In this document: positions 41,947 through 52,615 of the stretch, piece after piece
Numbering within the stretch: the stretch's first letter is position 1
Layout: each line of letters opens with the position of its first letter
Source of the DNA: Candidatus Methylopumilus sp.
GTDB lineage: Bacteria; Pseudomonadota; Gammaproteobacteria; Burkholderiales; Methylophilaceae
Reading direction: 5' to 3'
NCBI GenBank assembly: GCA_009693175.1
Contig: SHXT01000002.1
Span: 1 to 64,000, forward strand
Length of the DNA stretch: 64,000 bases
Notes under the pieces: model-generated
What the model was told of the DNA's origin: nothing
The model's input: the letters and a program-made list of their open reading frames with translations, nothing else
Database searches by the model: none
Program-made: the position numbers and the translations under genes

Positions 41947-43023
41947 ATGGGTTATTACATAGAAAAGCAACAGTATCGAAGGCTAGGGCAATCGGATTTG
42001 CTTATTGCGCCTATAACCTTAGGCACTATGACCTTTGGGGAGCAAAACACCGAATCTGAAGCATTTTTACAGCTCGATTGGGCAACTTCTCACGGCATTA
42101 ATTTTATTGATACAGCAGAGATGTATCCCGTGCCACCCAAAGAAAGTACCTTTACCGTTACTGAAACGATTCTAGGTAATTGGTTAAAAAAACAAAAAAG
42201 AGAAGAGATCGTTTTAGCAACCAAAGCTGCAGGGCCGAGAAGATCATTAAATTGGATTCGTAATGGGCCGCGAGCTTTCGATGAGAAAAATTTACGTGCC
42301 GCAGTAGAGGGCTCTTTAAAAAGATTGCAAACAGATTACATTGATTTGTATCAGCTCCATTGGCCTGAAAGAAATGTACCAATGTTCGGACAATATAAAT
42401 TTGATCCCAGTGCAGAAATGGAAGGTTCGAAATTAAAAGAATGGGTATCCATCGACGATCAATTAGAGGCTTTAAGTAAGTTAGTTCAAGAGGGTAAGAT
42501 TAAATATATTGGTATTTCAAATGAGCAATCTTGGGGTGTAATGGAATTTATTCGTATTGCAAGAGAAAAGGATTTACCTTTAATAAGTTCGGTTCAGAAC
42601 TGTTACAACCTGATCAATAGAGGACTTGAGTTTGGTATGACGGAAATTTTGTATCGAGAAAAAATCGGATTTTTAGCATACTCTCCTTTAGCGTTTGGAC
42701 ACCTCACTGGAAAGTATTTAAAAGATATTGATGCGAAAGGGCGGGCAACACTTTTTAAAGGTTTTGCTCAAAGATATGACAAGCCTAGTGTCTTTCCCGC
42801 CGTGAAAGCTTATGAAGTATTAGCATCAAAACATGACATGACGTTAACAGAAATGGCATTAGCATTTGTATATCATCAGTGGTTTGTGACATCGACGATT
42901 GTAGGTGCTACATCACTTGATCAATTAAAAGAAAATATTGAGGCGTACAACAGAAGTTTATCTAAAGATTTATTAGATGATATTGAAAGTATTCATTTAA
43001 CTCATATGAATCCAGCACCTTAA
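41947..43023 (+). CDS. Aldo/keto reductase, Tas-like
   Basis: YRRLGQSDLLIAPITLGTMTFGEQN; INFIDTAEMYP; IDLYQLHWPER. Confidence 0.92.
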   Translation: MGYYIEKQQYRRLGQSDLLIAPITLGTMTFGEQNTESEAFLQLDWATSHGINFIDTAEMYPVPPKESTFTVTETILGNWLKKQKREEIVLATKAAGPRRSLNWIRNGPRAFDEKNLRAAVEGSLKRLQTDYIDLYQLHWPERNVPMFGQYKFDPSAEMEGSKLKEWVSIDDQLEALSKLVQEGKIKYIGISNEQSWGVMEFIRIAREKDLPLISSVQNCYNLINRGLEFGMTEILYREKIGFLAYSPLAFGHLTGKYLKDIDAKGRATLFKGFAQRYDKPSVFPAVKAYEVLASKHDMTLTEMALAFVYHQWFVTSTIVGATSLDQLKENIEAYNRSLSKDLLDDIESIHLTHMNPAP

Positions 43024-43026
43024 TGT

Positions 43027-44331
43027 ATGAAGAATCAGCATTACATTGATAGAAGTTTAAAAAGCTTGTGGAATCCATGTACGCAAATGAAAATTCAACA
43101 AGCGCAATCTATTATCCCAATTAGGCGAGGCGATGGCGTTTGGTTATACGATTATGATGAAAAAAAATATTTAGATGCCATCAGTTCGTGGTGGGTCAAT
43201 TTATTTGGACATAACCAAAGTGAAATTAAAAAATCTATTACAGACCAGCTTGATCTCGTTGAGCATGTCATGCTTGCAGGGTTAACTCACGAGCCAGCAA
43301 TACAGCTCTCTGAAAAATTAAGTAAACTCACAAATTTAGGTCACGCTTTTTATGGTAGCGATGGATCGAATGCCATTGAAATTGCTATTAAGATGAGCGT
43401 CCATTACTGGAAAAACAAAGGACTAACCAAAAAGAATAAATTAATTTATTTAGAAAATAGTTACCACGGCGAAACGCTTGGGGCTTTATCTGTAACGGGC
43501 ATCAAACTCTTTAGAAAAAATTATGCTTCATTAATTAGAAAAAATAATCCCATTAAAACACCTGACTGGCGATTTGCCGACAAGGGTGAGACAGCAGAAT
43601 CTTATGCATTGAGATGCATTAAAGATTTAGAAGCATACCTTCAGGAAAATCATCAGCACATAGCAGCTTTTATTTTGGAGCCACTTGTGCAATGTGCAAC
43701 TGGTATGGGGATGTACCATTCAATTTATTTAGCAAAAGCAAGAGAACTTTGCACGCAATATCAAATCCATCTTATCGACGATGAGATTGCAGTAGGCTTT
43801 GGCAGAACAGGAAAAATGTTTGCATTTGAACATGCAAATATTAAGCCTGATTTTATTTGTCTATCAAAAGGATTAACAGGCGGCTATCTTCCATTGTCGG
43901 CTGTATTAACGACCGATGACATTTATATGGCATTTTATGAAGATAAGATAGAAAAAGGTTTTCTTCATTCACATAGCTACACAGGCAATCCTCTAGCTTG
44001 CAGTGCTGCATTAGGCACATTAAGCTATTTTGAACAGCATGATGTGATCAATCAAAATAAAAAAATTTCAGCTTATGTATCAGAAAAAATTAAAATACTC
44101 GCATCCCTCCCTATTTCTAATGATAGAAATATAGGCATGATATGGGCATTTGATCTTGAAGGGATTACAAAAAAGTTACTCAAAAAAATAAGTATGAAAG
44201 TCATTGATAATGGCCTCTTAATAAGACCTATAGGTAATACGATTTATTTTATGCCGCCATACGTGATTAATCATGATGAAATTGATTTCATGATTGATAC
44301 GACCTTTAAAGTCATCCAATCATCCTTATAA
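43027..44331 (+). CDS. bioA: Adenosylmethionine-8-amino-7-oxononanoate aminotransferase
   Basis: LWNPCTQMK; YLDAISSWWVNLFGH; HSYTGNPLACSAA; PLP-Lys in FICLSKGLTGGYLPLS. Confidence 0.96.
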   Translation: MKNQHYIDRSLKSLWNPCTQMKIQQAQSIIPIRRGDGVWLYDYDEKKYLDAISSWWVNLFGHNQSEIKKSITDQLDLVEHVMLAGLTHEPAIQLSEKLSKLTNLGHAFYGSDGSNAIEIAIKMSVHYWKNKGLTKKNKLIYLENSYHGETLGALSVTGIKLFRKNYASLIRKNNPIKTPDWRFADKGETAESYALRCIKDLEAYLQENHQHIAAFILEPLVQCATGMGMYHSIYLAKARELCTQYQIHLIDDEIAVGFGRTGKMFAFEHANIKPDFICLSKGLTGGYLPLSAVLTTDDIYMAFYEDKIEKGFLHSHSYTGNPLACSAALGTLSYFEQHDVINQNKKISAYVSEKIKILASLPISNDRNIGMIWAFDLEGITKKLLKKISMKVIDNGLLIRPIGNTIYFMPPYVINHDEIDFMIDTTFKVIQSSL

Positions 44332-44333
44332 GT

Positions 44334-45731
44334 ATGCGATTTTTATTTTTCATATGGGTTTTATCAATAAATGTCGTATTTGCCGATACGGACATTGATG
44401 CAATTAATAAAATACTTAATCGGTCAGAGCTATCAAAAGAAAATTACTCGCTTTATATTAAAAATATTTCTAAGGGAAATAAAATTTTTAGCTATAACGA
44501 ACACAAAGCATTTAATCCAGCTTCGGTGATGAAGCTCATCACGACTTATGCTGGACTCCAATCTTTAGGCCCTCAATACCAATGGAAAACAGAAGTGCTT
44601 TATAAAGGAACCATAAAAAATAATCACCTGTATGGCGATTTGATTATTAAAGGATATGGTGATCCAACTCTTACTTATGCAGATCTTTCAGAAATAATTG
44701 AAAAAGTTCAACAACAGGGGATTAAATATATTCATGGTAATATTATTTATGATGAAAGTTTCTTTGGAGAATTGCAAAATCAAAATTTAATCGATGATAA
44801 AAAATATCGTGCTTATAATGTGAATCCAAAATCTTTTATTGTTAATGAAAACACAGTCAATTTTAGTTTTTCAATCAATAACGAAAAAATTAGCATTAAA
44901 ACCTTTCCTGAAATTAAAACACTTAAAGTCATTAATCATCTAAAACTGACTAATCAAAGCTGCAATGATTGGAAGAATGATCTTGGCTATGATGTAGATA
45001 TAAAATCTAATATGACAGAAATAAAATTTAATGGTCATTATGATAAAGCGTGTGAAAGTAAAGGTATTGACTTATCCATCATGGATGCTAATCGTTTATC
45101 TAATAATCTATTCGAAAAACTTTGGAAACTTCATGGGGGAAGTATTGAAGGAGCTTTTAAAAATACATACCAAAATATTTATGACATGCATAAAGTGTAT
45201 GAGCATCTCTCAAGCCCTTTAAGTTTAATTGTTAGAGATATTAATAAATATAGTCAAAATCTAATCGCTAGGAATTTATTACTTACTATACTGCTAGAAA
45301 ACAATCCTAATTTAATTTCTGAAAATGAAGCAGGAAAATTTACTAAAGAGTTTCTTATGAGAGAGAAAGTAAAGTTAGATTCTCTAGAAATGGATAATGG
45401 TGCCGGTTTATCAAGAAACGCAAAAGTGAGTGCAGAAGACTTAGCTTTTTTATTAGAAAAAGCATATGAAGACACTTATATGCCTGAATTTATTGCATCT
45501 CTTCCTAATATGGGGGTTGACGGTACTCTTAAGAATAGAGGTAAAAAGTTATCTGTGACTAAGCATGCTTATTTAAAAACCGGTAGCATACAAAATGTAA
45601 ACACTATTGCTGGATATATTTTTGACAAAAATAATAATGTAAAAGTTTTTATATTTATGGCAAATGATCCTAAAGCAAATGAATCATCTAAAATACAAGA
45701 TGAGCTTATTGAATGGACTTATCTTAATTAA
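44334..45731 (+). CDS. dacB: D-alanyl-D-alanine carboxypeptidase/endopeptidase (PBP4 type)
   Basis: Signal peptide; FNPASVMKLITTYAG (SxxK); KYSQN (SxN); KHAYLKTGSIQNVNTIAGY (KTG). Confidence 0.92.
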   Translation: MRFLFFIWVLSINVVFADTDIDAINKILNRSELSKENYSLYIKNISKGNKIFSYNEHKAFNPASVMKLITTYAGLQSLGPQYQWKTEVLYKGTIKNNHLYGDLIIKGYGDPTLTYADLSEIIEKVQQQGIKYIHGNIIYDESFFGELQNQNLIDDKKYRAYNVNPKSFIVNENTVNFSFSINNEKISIKTFPEIKTLKVINHLKLTNQSCNDWKNDLGYDVDIKSNMTEIKFNGHYDKACESKGIDLSIMDANRLSNNLFEKLWKLHGGSIEGAFKNTYQNIYDMHKVYEHLSSPLSLIVRDINKYSQNLIARNLLLTILLENNPNLISENEAGKFTKEFLMREKVKLDSLEMDNGAGLSRNAKVSAEDLAFLLEKAYEDTYMPEFIASLPNMGVDGTLKNRGKKLSVTKHAYLKTGSIQNVNTIAGYIFDKNNNVKVFIFMANDPKANESSKIQDELIEWTYLN

Positions 45732-45742
45732 GGAATCTTAAT

Positions 45743-46207
45743 ATGCGGCATATGAATCTTATTAAATTTATTTTACTTGCTGGAATTTTTTTATTTAATA
45801 TTGATTTGGTGTTTGCTGAGACGAAAATCTCACAAAAGGAAATGAAATTGGAAAAAAATATAGATACATTAATCATTAAAGATATTATCGTGGGCACCGG
45901 ACGTCAGGCTGAGAAGGGTCTCGCAGTGACTGTTCATTATACTGGCTGGTTATATGACCCGACTCAGAAAGATGGCAAAGGTAAAAAATTTGATAGTTCG
46001 TTAGATCATAATGATCCTTTTATATTTAATTTAGGTGGCGGCCAAGTGATTAAGGGTTGGGATGATGGCGTACAAGGCATGAAAATTCATGGCAAAAGAA
46101 CACTTATTATCCCTCCAGATATCGGTTATGGCTCAAGAGGTGCAGGAGGTGTTATTCCTCCCAATGCTATTTTAATATTTGATGTGGAATTGCTAGGGAT
46201 TAAATAA
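45743..46207 (+). CDS. FKBP-type peptidyl-prolyl isomerase, exported
   Basis: VTVHYTGWLYDPTQKDGKGKKFDSSLD; GWDDGVQGMKIHGKRTLIIPPDIGYG. Confidence 0.95.
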   Translation: MRHMNLIKFILLAGIFLFNIDLVFAETKISQKEMKLEKNIDTLIIKDIIVGTGRQAEKGLAVTVHYTGWLYDPTQKDGKGKKFDSSLDHNDPFIFNLGGGQVIKGWDDGVQGMKIHGKRTLIIPPDIGYGSRGAGGVIPPNAILIFDVELLGIK

Positions 46208-46620
46208 TGAAAGCCAGAGTTAAATGGATAGAGAATGTATGTTTCATAGGAGAGTCCGAGTCTAATCATTCAGTTATATTAGATGGGCCAGAAGAATTAG
46301 GCGGAAGAAAATTAGGTATGAGGCCTATGGAAATGCTACTTATTGGTATGGGCAGTTGTACATCATTTGATGTCGTTACTATTCTTAAGAAATCAAGACA
46401 AGAAATTACTGATTGTTATGCCGAAATTGAAGCTGAGAGAGCGGAGACGGTTCCTAAAGTATTCACTAAAATTCATATTCATTTTGTCTTGAAAGGTAAA
46501 GACTTAGATAAAGACCAAGTGGAACGCGCAGTTAAGTTATCTGCTGAAAAATATTGCTCAGCTTCGATTATGCTATCTAAGTCAGTTGAAATTACACATG
46601 ATTTTGAAATTAAAGATTAG
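46207..46620 (+). CDS. OsmC family protein
   Basis: GGRKLGMRPMEMLLIGMGSCTSFDVVTILKKSRQEI; KYCSASIMLSKSVEI. Confidence 0.88.
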   Translation: MKARVKWIENVCFIGESESNHSVILDGPEELGGRKLGMRPMEMLLIGMGSCTSFDVVTILKKSRQEITDCYAEIEAERAETVPKVFTKIHIHFVLKGKDLDKDQVERAVKLSAEKYCSASIMLSKSVEITHDFEIKD

Positions 46621-46629
46621 GTGCGTACG

Positions 46630-46944
46630 TTAATTTTTAATAATTTTTAAATCAAGGGGCTCTTCTTTTTCTATAACGGAAAGAAGACGATCTATATTTG
46701 GATGTTTACCAGGGTTATTCTGTGCGTCTGCAGTATGCTCTGAATATAAGTCAAGACCTTCAATTGCAGCATCTAAAGTAATTGCACCAAAGAGTTTCCA
46801 AAGGTGTTGGTACACTTTAATAGATCCTTGGCTACCAGGCTTATTATCAATTACGCTTACAATAGATTTATTTTTATAAATCTCGATTCGATCAATATGA
46901 TCAGCATTATCAAGTGTTAATAAAATATCGCTAAATTTTTGCAT
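46630..46944 (-). CDS. Hypothetical protein, probable DUF2322 family
   Basis: 104-aa intact ORF next to coq7; family assignment from memory of similar proteins. Confidence 0.6.
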   Translation of the reverse strand: MQKFSDILLTLDNADHIDRIEIYKNKSIVSVIDNKPGSQGSIKVYQHLWKLFGAITLDAAIEGLDLYSEHTADAQNNPGKHPNIDRLLSVIEKEEPLDLKIIKN

Positions 46945-46947
46945 TGA

Positions 46948-47568
46948 TTAAATTTTTGCAGAAAATGTTGTCATAATTTTTGATGTGAACGACATAGATT
47001 TTTTTATTCCATCAGGCAATTCAATACCACCTAACTCTTTTGCCTTTTTAGCATGACGATCTTCATCATCCGCCATCACTTCTAATATTTTATTTGTTTT
47101 AAGATCTTTTTTTGATATTTTATTTAAATGGCTCGTTAAATGTTTTGTAACTTGATGTTCTGTTTCTGCTAAAAATGCTAAGTTATATTTTTCACCTAAA
47201 GCACTTGCAAGAGAACCTATCAAAAAAGAACCTGTATACCAAATGGGATTAAGAAGACTTGTTTTTCCGCCTAACTCATTGATCCTAGAATTGCACCAAT
47301 CAAGATGATCAATTTCTTCTAGGGAAGATTTTTTTAAAGATTCGGTACCTTCACCATTAGGATTAAAAAGAAGTTGCCCGCTATACAATGCTTGAGCACA
47401 TACTTCTCCCGTGTGATTTACACGCATCAATTCAATGGCAAGTTTTTTTTCGTCTAGAGTTAATTCGGCATCTTCAATGTGAAGGTCGGGCCTTGGTCTT
47501 AAGCCTTTAGGTTTAGCAAACAAAACCTTAAGACCCTTATCAAATTCAATGATGAGATCATCAATCAT
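46948..47568 (-). CDS. coq7: 2-polyprenyl-3-methyl-6-methoxy-1,4-benzoquinone monooxygenase
   Basis: ELMRVNHTGEVCAQALYSGQ; EEIDHLDWC; MADDEDRHAKKA di-iron motifs. Confidence 0.95.
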   Translation of the reverse strand: MIDDLIIEFDKGLKVLFAKPKGLRPRPDLHIEDAELTLDEKKLAIELMRVNHTGEVCAQALYSGQLLFNPNGEGTESLKKSSLEEIDHLDWCNSRINELGGKTSLLNPIWYTGSFLIGSLASALGEKYNLAFLAETEHQVTKHLTSHLNKISKKDLKTNKILEVMADDEDRHAKKAKELGGIELPDGIKKSMSFTSKIMTTFSAKI

Positions 47569-49001
47569 TTGTTTTGAAGGATTTGAAGGCCCTTAAGAAT
47601 ATTCATTGCTTCTTGAAATTGTTTATCTGCTTTACTTGCAGGTTCAATAGGCCCAGAAGATGTGTCAGTATTTTTCTTTTTCTCTTCCTCAGGTTTTTTA
47701 ATTGGTGAAGGAGAAGTCTTATTATCTTTAGCTGGCGCATTCGCATCAGCATCTTTTGGATTTGAAAGATGGTTGGTGAGATCCGCTTCCTTAGTCATAA
47801 ATGAAGGATCACTTCCATCATCAACGATGATGTCAGGCACAATGCCTTTGGCCTGAATGGATCTTCCATTAGGCGTAAAGTATCTTGCAGTTGTCATTTT
47901 AATTGCTGTGCCATTATTCATAGGCAGAATACTTTGCACGGAGCCTTTACCAAAACTTTGCATGCCAACGATTAAAGCTCTCTTATGATCCTGAAGAGCA
48001 CCTGCAACAATTTCAGATGCAGATGCAGACCCATTGTTAACTAAAACAACCATAGGTGTTGATCTAATATCCTCAGGAAGGTCTTTGAGGTAATCATCTT
48101 TATTATTGCCACCCTTAAGATAATTTTCTGGTATGGCCGTTAAATGCATTCTTGAATCTGCCGCACGACCTTCTGTGTAAACTACTAAATTATCTTTTGG
48201 TAAAAAAGCTGCAGAAACACCTACTGCCGAATTTAATAAACCGCCAGGATTATTTCTAAGATCAAGTAATATCCCCTTAAATGGGACTTTATTTTGTTCA
48301 CGTAGGCTTTTTAAAAGCTTTGCTAAATCTTCACCTGTATGTTCTTGGAATTGTGAAACACGAACATACACATAATTAGGTTCGGCAAGTTTGCCTTTAA
48401 CACTTTGTGATTTGATTATGGCGCGCACTAAGTTAAAAATTAAAGGCTTGACCTCACTTTTTCTTAGAACAGTAAGAGTAATTTTGCTACCTGGCTTACC
48501 TCGCATTTTTTTAACTGAATCATTAAGCGTAAGACCTTTTGTAGAAGCCCCATCTATTTTCATAATAAGATCACCACTTTTTAAACCTGCTTTATAAGCT
48601 GGGCTATCTTCAATGGGCGATATCACCTTAACAAAACCATCTTCCGTGCCCACTTCAAGACCAAGACCACCAAATTCACCCTGAGTGGCTTGATTTAAAT
48701 CTTTAAAATCTTCCATATTTAAGAAAGAGGAGTGAGGATCAAGCCCCGTTAGCATGCCGTTAAGCGCTTCGTTAATTAATTTTTTGTCTTCAACAGGCTC
48801 TACGTAGTCAGATTTAATTTTGCCAAAAACTTCAGCAAAAGTTCTAAGTTCATCAATAGGGAGATTAGATTTTTCTACTTTATCCGCAAAAACGGGTAAA
48901 TTTAAACTAATAAGAACTCCGATAATGGCCCCGCAAGCTATGAGGGAAAATTTTTCGATTTTTGACCGCATGGATGACTTTCGTAATAAGCTATAAAACA
49001 A
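47565..49001 (-). CDS. C-terminal processing peptidase, S41 family, with PDZ domain
   Basis: GLDPHSSFL; PDZ; VLVNNGSASASEIVAGALQDHKRALIVGMQSFGKGSVQ. Confidence 0.95.
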   Translation of the reverse strand: MFYSLLRKSSMRSKIEKFSLIACGAIIGVLISLNLPVFADKVEKSNLPIDELRTFAEVFGKIKSDYVEPVEDKKLINEALNGMLTGLDPHSSFLNMEDFKDLNQATQGEFGGLGLEVGTEDGFVKVISPIEDSPAYKAGLKSGDLIMKIDGASTKGLTLNDSVKKMRGKPGSKITLTVLRKSEVKPLIFNLVRAIIKSQSVKGKLAEPNYVYVRVSQFQEHTGEDLAKLLKSLREQNKVPFKGILLDLRNNPGGLLNSAVGVSAAFLPKDNLVVYTEGRAADSRMHLTAIPENYLKGGNNKDDYLKDLPEDIRSTPMVVLVNNGSASASEIVAGALQDHKRALIVGMQSFGKGSVQSILPMNNGTAIKMTTARYFTPNGRSIQAKGIVPDIIVDDGSDPSFMTKEADLTNHLSNPKDADANAPAKDNKTSPSPIKKPEEEKKKNTDTSSGPIEPASKADKQFQEAMNILKGLQILQNK

Positions 49002-49089
49002 TAATTATTTAACAATAAGTATTCTGTCTTTTTGTTCACTTTATATCAATAGACTTTAATAAATATATTTTAAGAAAAACATTGGAACT

Positions 49090-49377
49090 ATGGGAACTAA
49101 ACCTAAAACACATCAAATCGAAATTCAATTTTGTACTCAATGTGGCTGGCTTTCACGAGCCTCATGGATGATGCAGGAAATATTGACGACTTTTCAGGAT
49201 GAAATTCTATCAGTCACATTAATGCCAACTTCTGGGGGTGTTTTTGAAATTTTTCTTAATAAAGAAAAGATTTATTCCAGATCAGACTTCGGAGGATTTC
49301 TTGATATTAAAGATATTAAAAAATTAATTAGAGATAAGATCAATCCAGAAAGAAATCTGGGTCATACCGATCTTTAA
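49090..49377 (+). CDS. SelT/SelW/SelH (Rdx) family protein, Cys form
   Basis: IEIQFCTQCGWLSRASWMMQEIL CxxC motif; GGVFEIFLN. Confidence 0.88.
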   Translation: MGTKPKTHQIEIQFCTQCGWLSRASWMMQEILTTFQDEILSVTLMPTSGGVFEIFLNKEKIYSRSDFGGFLDIKDIKKLIRDKINPERNLGHTDL

Positions 49378-49904
49378 AGTGTTTCTGCTGGCTCAATTCT
49401 TGTTGCGCCATTAAATCTTTTAAACCAGTAGTTTTTTGTAAGACTTTCAACGCGAATACTCTTACCTGTGCGGGGCGCATGAATAAACTCATTGTTTCCA
49501 ACATAAATACCCACATGAGAAAATTTAAATTTTCGTGTATTAAAGAATATAAGATCACCGGGTTGCAAATCATCATATTTAATAGTTTCCCCGATCTTGC
49601 TGAGGGACCGCGCGCTCGGTGGAAGACTAAGATTTAATGCTTGCTCAAATACATATTTCACAAATTGGCTGCAATCAAAACCAGTTTCCGGTCTTGTGCC
49701 GCCTAGTTTATATTTGATGCCAGTTAGTTTGTATGCTTTATCAATGATTAAAGTGACATCATTTGCCCATTGATGATTAAGTGGTTGAGTTACTTCTGTT
49801 GAAACGATATTTTCTGAAACGTCTAAATTAATGTGATCATTATCTGCCCAAGATAAAGGAGATAATGTAACTATTAAAAGAAATAATAAAATTTTGAAAT
49901 TCAT
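49374..49904 (-). CDS. NlpC/P60 family cell wall hydrolase (start at MNFKILLFLL preferred over ORF start 49976)
   Basis: Signal peptide; GGTRPETGFDCSQFVKYVFEQA; GDLIFFNTRKFKFSHVGIYVGNNEFIHAPRTGK. Confidence 0.92.
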   Translation of the reverse strand: MNFKILLFLLIVTLSPLSWADNDHINLDVSENIVSTEVTQPLNHQWANDVTLIIDKAYKLTGIKYKLGGTRPETGFDCSQFVKYVFEQALNLSLPPSARSLSKIGETIKYDDLQPGDLIFFNTRKFKFSHVGIYVGNNEFIHAPRTGKSIRVESLTKNYWFKRFNGATRIEPAETL

Positions 49905-49993
49905 AGTTTGCAATGAGTAAATTTGCCTTATTTTATCATTTATAGCCGGTTTGTGAAATTTGAATTTCATCTGCATGCGATAATCTTATCTCA

Positions 49994-51925
49994 ATGAATG
50001 AAACATTTATAAAACAATTTTTTAGTGAAAAAGGCGAATTATCTAGAAGCATTGATGATTATCGCGTGAGGCAAGAGCAGGTAGATATCTCAGTTTTAAT
50101 TGACCAAGCCATTTCTAGCAAAAAAAAATTAATTGTTGAGGCAGGTACGGGTATTGGAAAAACTTTTGCTTATCTTGTACCAGCATTTCTTTCTGGTGGA
50201 AAAATTATTATTTCCACAGCTACCAAGAATCTGCAGGATCAATTATTTACTAAAGACATTCCAAAGATAAGAGATGCCTTAAATGTCCCTGTGACTTTGG
50301 CAATGTTAAAAGGCAGATCAAATTATCTATGTCATTTGCGATTAGAAAACGCGATGATGGAAGGTGCTTTTATGACGAAAGAGGATGTCACCTATTTGCA
50401 TCTAGTCAATCAGCATGCAAAGTATAGTAACGATGGTGATAGATCTGAGTTAGTTAAAATACCAGAGAACTCCTCCATATGGCCACAAGTTACATCTACT
50501 AAAGAAAATTGTTTGGGCCAAGACTGTAGCTTTTATAAAGAGTGTTTTGTTATGAACGCAAGAAAAAAAGCACTAGCTGCAGATGTCACGATCGTGAATC
50601 ACCATCTATTCTTTGCTGATCTTAATATGAAAGATGAAGGTATATCCGAATTACTTCCAAAAGCAACCACAGTGATTTTTGATGAAGCACATCAGATTCC
50701 CGATATCGCTTCGATTTTTTTTGGAAAAAATATTTCAACAGGTCAAATTAGTGAAATCGTTCAAGATGGCTATCAAATTTATTTAAAACACATGAAAGAT
50801 GTTTCAGAATTTGAATCTGTTTTACATGATTTAGAAAAAACTAATAAAGATTTTAGACTTGTATTTCCAAGAGAATCAAATCGATACCCTTATCAAAAGA
50901 TTTCTTCTTTTAGTAAATTTGAATTGTCTTATAAAAATCTTATTAATAAGACAAAAAAATTAATTCAATTATTAGCATTACATAAAGATAGAGATACTGA
51001 AATTGAAAAATATTTTAATAGTGCAAATGAAATTCTTTCAGCTTTTGATGAATGGAAGGAAGACAAGGATAATAATTCAATTAAATGGGTAGAAGTTTAT
51101 TCTCAATCAGTGCAACTTAATAATACGCCACTATCGATTGCTGATATGTTTGCGAGACATATTAATCATGACTCGACTTCATGGATATTTACATCTGCAA
51201 CACTTTCTGTAAAAAATAATTTTGATCATTTTAAAAGTCAACTTGGTTTAATGGATGCGGATTCAATTAGCAGAGAAAGTCCATTTAATTATGCTGAAAA
51301 AGCTTTGCTTTTTGTGCCAAAAACTATGCCCGATGCTAATCATGAGAATTTTAATTTTGCGCTTGTGAATCAAATATATGCTTTTATTAAGGCGAGCAAA
51401 GGTAGGGCTTTTATTTTATGCACAACATTAAAATCTATGCGGGAGATATTTACGCTTCTTCAAGATAAGCTTAAAACAGATCAGTTAGATTACCCGATCT
51501 ATCTTCAAGGGGAGGGCTCAAGAAATCATCTTTTAAATAAGTTTAGAGAGCATGGTTATGCCATTTTGATAGGTTCTTTAAGTTTTTGGGAGGGCGTCGA
51601 TGTGAAAGGAGATGCTTTGTCATTAGTTGTCATAGATAAATTACCATTTTTTTCGCCTGAAGATCCTGTGTTGGCAGCAAGAATTGATAAAATTAATCAA
51701 AGCGGAAAAAATGCATTTATGGAATATCAACTACCTAACGCAGTGATTACTTTAAAACAAGGTGCCGGACGACTGATTCGTGATGAATCTGATAGGGGTG
51801 TCCTAGTGATATGCGATACAAGAATTATTGAAAAATCTTATGGTAAAAGGATGTGGCAGAGTCTCCCTCCATTTGCGCGGACTCGTGATGATTTAGAAGT
51901 CATTCGGTTTTTAGAAAAAATTTAA
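49994..51925 (+). CDS. DinG/YoaA-like ATP-dependent helicase
   Basis: EAGTGIGKTFAYLVPA; Fe-S Cys pattern CLGQDCSFYKEC; FDEAHQIPD; KQGAGRLIRDESDRG. Confidence 0.93.
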   Translation: MNETFIKQFFSEKGELSRSIDDYRVRQEQVDISVLIDQAISSKKKLIVEAGTGIGKTFAYLVPAFLSGGKIIISTATKNLQDQLFTKDIPKIRDALNVPVTLAMLKGRSNYLCHLRLENAMMEGAFMTKEDVTYLHLVNQHAKYSNDGDRSELVKIPENSSIWPQVTSTKENCLGQDCSFYKECFVMNARKKALAADVTIVNHHLFFADLNMKDEGISELLPKATTVIFDEAHQIPDIASIFFGKNISTGQISEIVQDGYQIYLKHMKDVSEFESVLHDLEKTNKDFRLVFPRESNRYPYQKISSFSKFELSYKNLINKTKKLIQLLALHKDRDTEIEKYFNSANEILSAFDEWKEDKDNNSIKWVEVYSQSVQLNNTPLSIADMFARHINHDSTSWIFTSATLSVKNNFDHFKSQLGLMDADSISRESPFNYAEKALLFVPKTMPDANHENFNFALVNQIYAFIKASKGRAFILCTTLKSMREIFTLLQDKLKTDQLDYPIYLQGEGSRNHLLNKFREHGYAILIGSLSFWEGVDVKGDALSLVVIDKLPFFSPEDPVLAARIDKINQSGKNAFMEYQLPNAVITLKQGAGRLIRDESDRGVLVICDTRIIEKSYGKRMWQSLPPFARTRDDLEVIRFLEKI

Positions 51926-51928
51926 TTT

Positions 51929-52615
51929 ATGAAAATTTTATCGTTAGATACTTCTACCGAATACATGTCTTTAGGTTTAAAAATTAATGAAGATTTTTAT
52001 TCAATCAATATTAAAGCTGAGCAAACACATTCAGAAATTGTTTTGCCAGAGATAAAAAAATTATTAACTGAGCATCAATTAACAACGAAAGATCTCGATG
52101 CTGTTTCATTTGGTAGGGGCCCTGGTTCATTTACAGGGATTAGAATTGCTTGCGGCATTGCTTACGGTATAGGTTATGGTGCATCTATCCCGGTAATTGG
52201 CGTGAATAATCTTTTAGCATTAGCAGGGAGTTCAAGTAAAAATAAAGTAATCAGTTGTATTGATGCAAGAATGGGTGAAATTTATTTAGGCGCTTATATT
52301 AAAAATGAAGAAGCCTTTTCCGAGGCAATTGTTGAAAGTATTTATAAGCCCCATGAATTACCGGAGATCAAAGACTCGGGTTGGACTTTAGTAGGGAATG
52401 CGATAGATGAATATGAAAGAGAAATTAAAAACCATTTTGGTGAACAGATTGAAGATGTGCTTTATGGCCCTTATACAATCATAGAATCGATTTCTAAACT
52501 TTCAATACCTTTCATTAAAAATAAAGCATTTGAGTTAATTCATGCTGAACCTATCTATATAAGGAATAAGGTCGCATTCACAACTAAAGAACGAAAAGTA
52601 TTAAATGCAATTTAG
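51929..52615 (+). CDS. tsaB: tRNA threonylcarbamoyladenosine biosynthesis protein TsaB
   Basis: MKILSLDTSTEYMSLGL; FGRGPGSFTGIRIACGIAYG. Confidence 0.95.
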   Translation: MKILSLDTSTEYMSLGLKINEDFYSINIKAEQTHSEIVLPEIKKLLTEHQLTTKDLDAVSFGRGPGSFTGIRIACGIAYGIGYGASIPVIGVNNLLALAGSSSKNKVISCIDARMGEIYLGAYIKNEEAFSEAIVESIYKPHELPEIKDSGWTLVGNAIDEYEREIKNHFGEQIEDVLYGPYTIIESISKLSIPFIKNKAFELIHAEPIYIRNKVAFTTKERKVLNAI